DNA of 64,000 nucleotides from Aplectana chamaeleonis (taxonomy: Eukaryota > Nematoda > Chromadorea > Rhabditida > Cosmocercidae). The position numbers and the translations under genes were made by a program. Under the pieces are notes generated by a model. It made no database searches, was not told the origin of the DNA, and was given only the letters and a program-made list of their open reading frames with translations. Where the stretch lies: contig JAPDOI010000271.1 in NCBI GenBank assembly GCA_029168955.1, positions 152,001 to 216,000 on the forward strand, given 5' to 3'. Shown one piece after another: positions 55,940-64,000 of this stretch (position 1 is the stretch's first letter; each line of letters opens with the position of its first letter).

Positions 55940-56406
55940 TAAAGGCAGCATACACGCTCGTAAACGTAATTGAGATAAGTACGGAAATAAAATGCTATGG
56001 CCCAGATTACACCGACTACGCATTTTGAAGTGCCAAACACGACCCACAATGCCGCTAAATGAGTTAGAAGTTGGCCCCGCCCTGTATTTTAACGCCCCCT
56101 GTATTTGCCCTTTTCCTGCAACGCAAGGTTGCTGAGTCATATTCACCGTCGGTACAGTTGGAAAGTTGCCTAGCAAGCGAACCACACACGTGACTGACGG
56201 CGAAGATGACCCACCAACCCTGTTTTGGAGCAAAAGAGCAAATACAGGGGGCGTGAAAATACAGGGCGGGGCTAACTTCGTACTTATGTAGCGGCATTGC
56301 GGGTCATTTTTGTCACTTCAAAATGCGTAGGCATTATGTTGTAAGCCATACGGTTCGATTCACATTGTTATCCCAACCACGTTTACGAGCGTGTATGCTG
56401 CCTTTA
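55940..56406. mobile_element. AAGGCAG-end foldback MITE, family C
   Basis: Ends TTAAAGGCAGCATACACGCT and the complement, TA borders. Most of the 467 bp is an inverted repeat (for example CTACGCATTTTGAAGTG against CACTTCAAAATGCGTAG; CCCCGCCCTGTATTTT against AAAATACAGGGCGGGG). A solitary end of the same family lies at 29943-29984. Confidence 0.9.
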
Positions 56407-57728
56407 AGCTCTGGTTAATCCGTAGTGACCTGTCGATTTTGATTATCACAAGCCTCGGTGAGAAATAGCTAGTGATAAGGAGGTTCCGACGAGAAAGCCA
56501 CCGCTCCGCGCTGTGATAATGGAAAACAGGAGTTCACTTGAACTGAAACAGAGTCTAGCAGCCTATTTGTTGGCCAGTTCCACTGTACCACCTCATTAAA
56601 GAAAGTACAGCCTACAACGTTTTTCACCGATTCGATCAAAGAAAAACATCGATAACTTTAGTGGCATCTCTATATTATGTCGTTATCCGCGAGTGTTTTC
56701 TTGGAGACTCCATGGGAATTCTCTGATTTCTGAAAGCGCTAGCTTTCGTTCTTCACTAGGATTTCAAGTGCTCCCCCTCGAACTAGGTTTGCACTCATCC
56801 CTGTAGCGTACAGCCAAAGCTGTAAATGAGTCCATCCCGCGGAGACGCAGAGATAGACAGTTTGCACTTTAGCCGGGCCAAGAGAGTGCCGGGCCGGCTG
56901 GCAGCGCCTTTCTTTTCGTCCTCTGCGCTCATCATACTGACTCGGACACCCCGCGTGCCGAGTTGTCAATGCTCCGGAGACCACACTGACACTACTGGAA
57001 AAATCATAACAGCGATGCAACCGCCGTTGACCGCCGTTGACAATAATCGACGTATAAGGTGTCGAGTAGAGTTCCGCCTCAAAAAGGTGAGGCAGCATGT
57101 ATAGAGGGAATATCGATCGCGCGGCGCCGCACGATCGATTCTCCTCTACCGTATGCAGCAGCCCTTCTGGGTGAGTCATGGGCCCTGAATCACAGCACGA
57201 TGTTGTACAGTCGGTAGAATAATAACCAGCACACTGGGTTCGGAAGGCTCGGTTACATGATGCGCTCGTGCATACAAGGCCAAACGAACTACGCTCGTAA
57301 GGCTTCTAATCAAACAATAATAGTGGAGAACTCGTCCACGAAACTACGTCGTGTCATGATTAACGATTACCAATACTGGAGACATCAGGTTTCTGTCTTT
57401 CCGTTTTACCGATATTATTCTTGCTAAAAACCAATTCAACTTTTTAGATGCGGATAACATTTTTGCAAAGTCTAACATGAAAACTTGCTCCCCTCTTGCC
57501 GTCTTTTTTTTAATACAGAAACTTACAGGCTGTTTCGTGAGAGAAGAACACAGATGAGGAAAGGCAAAAACTTACCTCAGTGATCGCATATCCTCTATGA
57601 TAAGCACAAAAAAAAACTCCGAGAAGCGGGAATATCAACCCATCATTGTCGGCCGAAGGTCGGACTGAGCCGGCCGACCTAATGATCCTGCGCCGTCCCT
57701 AGTGTGTCCGCTACAAGCCAAACGAATA
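56407..57728. repeat. Mostly unassigned, with a dispersed repeat copy
   Basis: Bases 56430-56560 match 21220-21420 in opposite orientation. A near-perfect palindrome ATCGATCG-CGCGGCGCCGCA-CGATCGAT sits at about 57110-57137. Nothing else is recognised. Confidence 0.5.
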
Positions 57729-58337
57729 TTCTATCAAAAAGGGGTCTTCCAAGCGAAAGAGGTTTGGTTGGCGTCAGGAACTTTTCAAAAAAAAAAGGGA
57801 ACAATGGGCAAGTAGGATGAGGAGAGTCTACAAAAATCGAACAATATTTTCTGAGACTGATTTTCTTGGCCTATACTCCTTAACAGCGGAAACAAACCGT
57901 TGCGGTGTTCCACACGGAAGCACTTTGTGGTTCCAAATAGACTCCGATTATGCGAGTAACGATGAAAATGTACATTTATGTGCACCTATTCGTTATCATT
58001 AGAAAAGAAGATGATGCCAACTTCACCTACACAGACGGCTAGCTCCAGCTGCTACGAGAAGCGAACCAAAAGTGCAGCATCAAATAAGAGCATTTTCTTA
58101 TTATATCGTCAACGAATAGAAGTCCATTTTCGGAAACCATTGAACTCTTCCTCGTGAAATGCCACAACGGTTTGTTTCCGCTGTTAAGAAGTATCGGCGA
58201 AGAAAATCAGTCTCGGAAAATATTGTTCAATTTTTGTAGACTCTCCTCATCTACTTGCCTATTGTTCCCTTTTTTGAAAAAGTTCTGACGCCAACCAAAC
58301 CTAATTCGCTTGGAGAAGACCCCTTTTTTGATAGAAT
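57729..58337. mobile_element. Foldback element with about 190-bp arms
   Basis: The left arm starts TTCTATCAAAAAGGGGTCTT. The right arm is its complement, ending AAAAGGGGTCTTCTCC reversed at 58320-58337. Shared blocks include GGTTTGGTTGGCGTCAG, AACAATATTTTC and AACAAACCGTTG. The loop is about 230 bp. Non-coding. Confidence 0.82.
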
Positions 58338-58444
58338 TGTTCACTTTTTCTTGATATTACGGAGTAATATCTCTGGAAAATCTTCAATATTTTTTCAATA
58401 GGATGGATTGATATGATAATCAGTAAGTAATCGACTTGTGCCGC

Positions 58445-58828
58445 ACGCTACAAGTGACGCCCGACTCACTTTACGAAGTCCTGATGACGTCATAAGACGT
58501 TCTCTGTACTTTGATGACATCCTGATGACATCATCTGCCCTGTGAACTTTACACGACATCCTGATGGCGTCATCAGATGCCATGTGTACTTTACGACATC
58601 CTTATGACGTCATCAGATGCCCTGTGTACTTGGCACGACGTCCTGCTGATGTCATCAGATGCCCTATGTAGTTTGCACGACGTCCTGATGACGTCATCAG
58701 ATGCCGTATGCACTTGGCACGACCTTGGTACGACGTCCTGATGACGTCGGCAGATGCCCTATGTACTTGGCACGACGTCCTGATGACGTCATCAGATGCC
58801 CTATGCACTTTGATGATGTCATCGGAAA
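58445..58828. repeat. 42-bp minisatellite carrying TGACGTCA motifs
   Basis: About eight units of 39-53 bp with the consensus CCTGATGACGTCATCAGATG, CCCTATGTACTTGGCACGACGT. Four units keep an exact TGACGTCA, the CRE palindrome recognised by CREB/ATF factors; the others carry one-base variants. It abuts the 145-bp satellite. Repeats are clear; a regulatory role is only inference. Confidence 0.85.
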
Positions 58829-58830
58829 GT

Positions 58831-59990
58831 AACAAACTTGTTAGTCACTTCCCCTGTCCCTTCCCTACAAAAAGTACAGCCTACGACGTGTTTTAGCGAT
58901 TTGATCTACCAACTGATAATATCACTTGATATGATAAGCAGTAAGAAGTAAAGCATTTGATGTGAAACAGTAGGTAACAAACTTGCTAGTCACTTCCACT
59001 GTCTTTTCCCATCGAAAAGTACAGCCTACGACGTGTTTCAGCGATTTGATCTACCAACTGATAATATCACTTGATATGATAAGCAGTAAGAAGTAAAGTA
59101 GTTAATGTGAAACAGTAAGTAACAAACTTGTCAGTCACTTCCCCTGCCCCTTCCCATCGAAAAGTACGGCCTACGACGTGTTTTAGCGATTTGATCTACC
59201 AACTGATAATATCACTTGATATGATAAGCAGTAAGAAGTAAAGTAGTTAATGTGAAACAGTAAGTAACAAAGTTGTCAGTCACTTACCCTGCCCCTTCCC
59301 ATCGAAAAGTATAGCCTACGACGTGTTTCAGCGATTTGATCTACCAACTGATAATATCACTTGATATGATAAGCAGTAAGAAGTAAAGTAGTTAATGTGA
59401 AACAGTAAGTAACAAACTTGTCAGTCACTTCCCCTGCCCCTTCCCATCGAAAAGTACAGCCTACGACGTGTTTTAGCGATTTGATCTACCAACTGATAAT
59501 ATCACTTGATATGATAAGCAGTAAGAAGTAAAGTAGTTAATGTGAAACAGTAAGTAACAAACTTGTCAGTCACTTCCCCTGCCCCTTCCCATCGAAAAGT
59601 ACAGCCTACGACGTGTTTCAGCGATTTGATCTACCAACTGATAATATCACTTGATATGATAAGCAGTAAGAAGTAAAGCAGTTAATGTGAAACAGTAAGT
59701 AACAAACTTGATAGTCACTTTCCTTGTCCCTTCCCATCGAAAAGTACAGCCTACGACGTGTTTTAGCGATTTGATCTACCAACTGATAATATCACTTGAT
59801 ATGATAAGCAGTAAGAAGTATAGCAGTTAATGTGAAACAGTAGGTAACAAACTTGTTAGTCACTTCCCCTGTCCCTTCCATCGAAAAATACAGTCTACGA
59901 CGTGTTTTAGCGATTTGGCCTACCAAGTGATAATATCACTTGATATTATAAGTAGTAAAAGGTGAAGTAGTTAATGTTAAACAGTAAGTA
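58831..59990. repeat. 145-bp tandem satellite, eight units
   Basis: The word AACAAACTTG (or AACAAAGTTG) recurs at 58831, 58976, 59121, 59266, 59411, 59556, 59701 and 59846: exactly 145 bp each time, without a single length change. Units are near identical, each holding GTACAGCCTACGACGTG and GATAATATCACTTGATATGA. Non-coding. The last unit is more diverged. Confidence 0.97.
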
Positions 59991-60669
59991 CTCATTGTCT
60001 ACCTACTCACAAGCCCGCTTATCTGTCTACATACCAACTTACCTGCCTGCCCAACCGATCGCCTGCGACCTTTGCCAGTGGCCACTACTAAGGGTGCGTA
60101 ACGCACGAGGAGGAGCGAAGCACGAAGCACGAAGCGCGAAGCAGGAAGCAGCAACGAGTTACACGCACAACAAGAATTTTCGCTAAGGTATCGCAGATCT
60201 AACTCTGTTAGTTTTGAACCGATTGGGCTCTAATTTTGCCAGCACGTGTCTCCCGGACCCTCTCACCTATATCCCGATGGAAATCTCTAGGGAACTTGTT
60301 TAACAGGTTTTATTAACTACTTTACAAAATTCTAAGTGATCACAAGTCCCGGGCAAAACCAAACCTCTCCAGCAGCTTCGCGGCTGGAGCGATTCAGGCG
60401 TACTCAAGCACACTGCGGCTAGACCGGTCCGGCCACAGCTGGGAAATTTCCACCTCAGTAGGCAATGCATTGCATACGTATCGACCGGACAGCCACAGCT
60501 GGATCAGGTCGGACCAAGTAGGCTCAGTCCGGCCACAACGAGTGGATTTTTTACAATCGATATATGTATACCTAAACTGCATAAGAGCAGTGCGGGCCCC
60601 CGGTGCTCTTCACTGCCACTCCCCGAAAACACCTATTGCTAGGGGTTCGCAACTGACAACTGTCAGAGG
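59991..60669. other. Unassigned, with small repeats
   Basis: At 60112-60156 a run of GAAGCAC, GAAGCGC, GAAGCAG units of 7-9 bp. At 60420-60540 the word CCGGCCACAGCTGG occurs in diverged copies. No gene recognised. Confidence 0.45.
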
Positions 60670-60734
60670 GTGAAAAGTTGCAAGGAAATAATATTTAGTG
60701 ATAGGGACTATACTTTGACCGAATCGAGTGATTG

Positions 60735-61135
60735 GATAAATCATTCGATCGAAAAAGTCGACTTCGAATTATTCGAAAAGGTGAATATTAGAAAAAGGCA
60801 ATTTCTCGAATTATTCGGAAAGTCGAATATTCGAAAATTTCCAAATTCCGAAATATTCGAAAAGTCGAATATTCGAAAACGTCAAAATTCCAAATTATTC
60901 GAGAAGTCGATTATTCGAAAAGTTCAAAACCCCGAATTATTCGAAAAGTCGAATATTCGAAAAGTTCAAAGTCCCGAATCATTCGAAGAGTCAAATATTC
61001 GAAAACTTCAAAATTCAAAATTATTCGAAAAGTCGAATATTCGAAAACTCCAAAATTCCGAATTATTCGAAAAGTCGAATATTCGAAACTCCAAAATTTA
61101 TTCGGAAAGTCGATTATTCGAAAAAAGTCTGAAAA
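60735..61135. repeat. 45-bp AT-rich minisatellite, open on +
   Basis: About nine units of 45 bp with the core GAAAAGTCGAATATTCGAAAA. On + an open frame (60670-61140) reads 15-residue repeats ELFEKSNIRKLQNSE with few changes. TTCGAATATTCGAA-like palindromes in each unit suggest that DNA structure rather than protein drives the pattern, but the unbroken frame is notable. No known protein family. Confidence 0.85.
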
Positions 61136-61514
61136 TGTAAAAGTATATTAGGGACTACTTCAAATATAATTTCAGTTCCTGAAACCATTTTATACGTAGA
61201 ATCTAAGAATAGATGGATCTTTGAGCGTTTAAAGGTAGTGTCTAGAATAAAAACAGTCTTCGCCGAAAGGCGAAAGGTCTGAGACAGGGGGTTGTAAAAA
61301 AATTGAGAAACAGAAAACACAATCAGTTTGGCAGAAAACAGAAAAGAAACCTCACAAATGAGCGGAAAACCGCAAATTCCAAATAAAATAAATCAAAATC
61401 ATCCAGCGTATATCATGTACATGAGAATTTCCTCAGGGCTAAACCTATTAAACTTCGCTCCGCCGTACCGTAGCTGGAATGCTGGATTATTCATATACTC
61501 CGCATGCGAGTAGG
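61136..61514. other. Unassigned DNA
   Basis: A possible left end of an AAGGCAG-family element (TTTAAAGGTAGTGTCTAGAA) lies at 61228. No matching right end was found. Confidence 0.4.
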
Positions 61515-61635
61515 GAGTATTTACAGTTTACCGCAATGTTAAAAGGACATGGTGCGGCCAGGTTCTCCACCGTAGTTTTAGTATGTGACCGCAACCGCAC
61601 CATGTCCTTCTAACATTGCGGTAAACTGTATACTC
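61515..61635. mobile_element. 121-bp hairpin MITE
   Basis: Arms GAGTATTTACAGTTTACCGC... and its complement pair over about 45 bp with few mismatches, around a 25-bp loop. Non-coding. Confidence 0.82.
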
Positions 61636-61986
61636 TAACCCGGCGCAAGTGCGGCACAAGCTTGACGTGCCGGCATTGAGTATTACCACGCCCTCAGGGA
61701 ACGATCAGCTTCGAGATTTCGCAGCATCTGACTGCATCACTTCGATGCAGTTTTATAAACGTGCCGAAACGTAACATGTGCGGCACACATTCGTCTACCA
61801 TGACGTTACTCTGATACTTCTCGAAATTTATAGTGGTCGGGGTAGCCAACCACACCCAACCGGAACAAACCTCGGCTGGAACCCAGAGGTTTTATGAATC
61901 CCGCAAATTGTGCGTGAAACGGTAACCACTGCCATATTAGCTTCATATCATGGCATACATATCTAGTTTACAAGGAATCGCCTTAC
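61636..61986. other. Intronic DNA, unassigned
   Basis: Nothing recognised between the MITE and the exon at 61987. Confidence 0.4.
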
Positions 61987-62109
61987 CTCCTCAGTTCCTC
62001 TTGTTTCGGCCTCCAGTATGTGAATCAAGTGCCCCTGCTCGTAGATAAGACGTTCCTTCGCCTGAATCTCCTCCTCCAGCTGTTCGATGACGTTCTCACG
62101 CATCTTCAC
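61987..62109 (-). CDS. Coiled-coil tail-anchored protein gene, exon 2
   Basis: On minus the acceptor GTTAATAG precedes GTGAAGATGC and the donor is GAG|GTAAGG. 41 codons, phase 0 at both ends: VKMRENVIEQLEEEIQAKER, LIYEQGHLIHILEAETRG, TEE. Strong heptad pattern (V, I, L, I, L, I, I, L), so a coiled coil. It follows the first coding exon (62609-62674) in frame. The next certain exon lies more than 10 kb away, at 51250, so exons may be missing between them. Confidence 0.8.
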
Positions 62110-62608
62110 CTATTAACAATCACATAAAAAGTCATATTCTATTCAGATAACTTTATACACCTAGACATTAGGCACAGTACAGCACCTGAAATGAATCTTG
62201 AGAATGTTCAGTAGAGGCTTTAGCCACTTAAATCCAAGTATTCTTTGAGAGGTCATAACTCCGTTCGCTGTGGATTTTGAGAGATTCGAAGGATATCTTT
62301 GTGATCAGCGCAGGACAGTTTTGAAGAAAACAACGAACATTTGAAAGCCTGAATCCTGAGACGGTTCGCCCTAACTATCAAAAAATCTGTTAGAAAATAT
62401 TGAAAGTGCAGAGAAGAGCCGGCAAGCAGTGAAACAAACGTGCGTGTGAGTCGTAAGACTCGATCGTTAACAAGACGAGAAGTTACTGCGAGCGGCGGTT
62501 TTTGCCACATAGTTGGGAAGGGGATTTGACAGGACGAGTTTTTCCACCAACAAGACGTCAGTTTGAAGTTGTTCGACGGAACTTTTTTGGATGAAATCAA
62601 TCAATCAC
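62110..62608. other. Intron, unassigned
   Basis: Intron between the first two coding exons of the minus-strand gene. The open frame on minus here (62253-62600) has no known motif. Confidence 0.5.
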
Positions 62609-62674
62609 CTTCTCGCTCGTGTGTAGCAGTTGTGATTCTAACGTGGACAGCCGGATGAGGATGTCTGAGGACAT
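62609..62674 (-). CDS. Coiled-coil tail-anchored protein gene, first coding exon
   Basis: On minus, ATG at 62674-62672 starts MSSDILIRLSTLESQLLHTS, EK, ending at donor AAG|GTGATT (22 codons). Five bases upstream sits TTTGTTTTCAG, a strong acceptor. In nematodes an acceptor just before the ATG usually marks a spliced-leader trans-splice site, so this is taken as the 5' end of the mature transcript. The protein has no signal peptide, so it is cytosolic-facing, which fits the C-terminal anchor encoded at 39896. Confidence 0.72.
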
Positions 62675-62690
62675 TACCCCTGAAAACAAA
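62675..62690 (-). promoter_or_regulatory. Probable trans-splice acceptor
   Basis: TTTTCAG|GGGTA before the ATG. The match to the nematode acceptor consensus and its 5-base distance from the start codon suggest spliced-leader addition. It could instead be a cis-splice site of a 5' UTR intron. Confidence 0.5.
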
Positions 62691-63351
62691 GCATTTCAGA
62701 CAAATTTCGCAAGTTTGACTTTGAGACCAGTTTCAGAGACCAAATGACATGACTGCGGAGAAGGCTTACAGAAAACAGAAAAAAATCTCCAAAAATGGCA
62801 AGAAAACAGTAAATTTTTAAAAAATCAATGACGAGTGTTCAGCGTACACCATACGAGATTTTCCACAACACTGAACTTTTTTAATACATTTTTCAAGTGA
62901 TCTATGCTTCTTTTGCTGAATTTTCAAAACCTAACAGTTGGCTAGAGCAAAAATCATAAACGCCCATTATGAGTGCGAAGAGATAAGAGACGTTTCTCTA
63001 GCCTACCTTTAGCAGGCAATAAAAGCTCGATTACTCTATCAGAAGCTCCATATGTATGCGCAAGGAATAGGTAGATGCATTCGGAGTAACTCTCCCTTTT
63101 CTAGTGTACATAATTTTTCACTGATTGTGGGATAACTGCTGACTTGAACACTGCAGTGCCTTCCAAAACCGAACATCACGAGTGTACCGCGCGGTTGTGC
63201 CCTTGGAGTATAGATGACTTGATCCGCCGTTCGCTCCAGCGTTGAGAGCCTCTCGTACCTCTGTGGCAAGATTATGATCTGCATCATAGCCTCACCATCA
63301 ATTTCTTTGCGCTTCATCTTTTGAATACTATACCATCTGCGTTGAATTAGT
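62691..63351. other. Unassigned upstream region
   Basis: Upstream of the minus-strand gene. A minus open frame at 63317-63039 (MKRKEIDGEAMMQIIILPQ...) would not join exon 1 in a workable phase and is not called a gene. Confidence 0.4.
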
Positions 63352-63798
63352 TAAAGGCAGGGTTCACGATAAAATCGCTTGTTGTGCTATCACCGTAGAG
63401 TGGTAGATCTGGCCATCACAAAAGTGAAAATAAGTAAAAAATTTGAAAAAAACGCTCAGGAGAAAGTTATGGCTTGGTGTCCTCCCGCCCCCAATTATCG
63501 AGATTTGGGTAAAAGCCTGTTTTGTCAACTTTTATTTTGCTTTTCAAGTAAATTGTTAACATTTCTGGAGACTACTGATTACTTTAACAACAACATAAAT
63601 GTCGGATAAGCAAGCATTAGTGATAATCGCGTTAATTATGGGGCGGCCGACACCGGTAATTAGGCGTTATACTTTGTTTTTGAGCGTTTGCCCCGCGAAT
63701 TTCCGGGTTTTTTCACTTGCTTTTATTTATGTGATCGCCTAATCTACATTCTTATGAAGAGAGCTCAAGAGTCGTTTTTATCGAGAACCCTGCCTTTA
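63352..63798. mobile_element. AAGGCAG-end MITE, family F, copy 2
   Basis: Clean TTAAAGGCAGGGTTCACGAT and CGAGAACCCTGCCTTTAA ends with TA borders. Uninterrupted version of the element at 49435-50061. Confidence 0.92.
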
Positions 63799-64000
63799 AA
63801 CGCGTATTCAGAGTTTGCGTGCATGACGCATTTGTGTCCCAACTTTACCCGGCTCCACCGAAGCGGTAGCGCTGGTGTAGTTTTAGTCTCTGCCCACGTG
63901 TAAAAGGTGTTCATGCTCAGGCGCCGCGCCACTGCACTTATGAATAGCAGGCGTCAATTCGTGTTAATAACTCAATATTGTTAGTATACAATAACTCGTA
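63799..64000. other. Unassigned DNA
   Basis: Nothing recognised up to the window end. Confidence 0.4.

Noticed and set aside
58445..59990. CRISPR-like array
   Set aside because: Units are contiguous near-identical repeats without unique spacers, in eukaryotic DNA.
63039..63317. Upstream coding exon of the minus-strand gene
   Set aside because: Its donor phase does not join the exon at 62609 without an immediate stop. The trans-splice-like acceptor before the ATG makes it unnecessary.

Overview
The window looks like a repeat-rich stretch of a nematode chromosome, most likely a clade V strongylid such as a hookworm or relative (inference). The grounds are short AT-rich introns with TTTCAG-type acceptors, a terminal SXP/RAL-2 (DUF148) gene fragment, RTE, CR1 and BEL/Pao retroelements of nematode type, and mariner and Tc1 relics. 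Nothing bacterial was seen (no operons, ribosome binding sites or CRISPR), and no tRNA, rRNA or spliced-leader RNA gene was recognised.

Host coding sequence is sparse. (1) Two 3' exons of an SXP/RAL-2 family gene lie on + at 30634-31051, followed by an AATAAA signal. (2) A gene on - runs from about 62679 down to 39896. It has at least six exons with matching phase, encodes coiled coil, and ends in a probable C-terminal membrane anchor. It spans about 23 kb because its introns are full of transposons. (3) One unrecognised exon lies on + at 39299-39638 and converges on the 3' end of gene 2. (4) A weak BAR-domain-like exon lies on + at 55477-55654, inside an intron of gene 2.

Retroelements: decayed RTE elements at 1-213, 18675-19060, 22996-26145, 28768-29750 and 52021-55201 (the last has a 13-bp target duplication); a CR1-like 3' fragment at 10640-11632; a BEL/Pao gag-protease-RT fragment at 14953-17912; and a Jockey/I-type element with a PHD-like finger at 44296-47560.

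DNA transposons: two hAT-type elements with CAGGGATGTGCG ends (9781-12457 and 21489-26198); a CACTA-like foldback (6007-7163) with a TAA duplication; at least nine MITE or foldback elements sharing AAGGCAG ends and TA targets; a family with CTCAGAAAAATG ends in which two copies sit inside a third (34276-36728); decayed mariner copies; and a Tc1 relic.

Tandem repeats: GT, TA, CA and TATGT microsatellites, and minisatellites or satellites of 21, 22, 42, 45, 84 and 145 bp. The rest is unassigned intergenic or intronic DNA. Much of the architecture is nested: transposons inside transposons inside introns. No new enzymatic system was found. The most unusual items are the self-nested family, the CACTA-like foldback with its empty site, the shared-end MITE group, and the tail-anchored coiled-coil gene.
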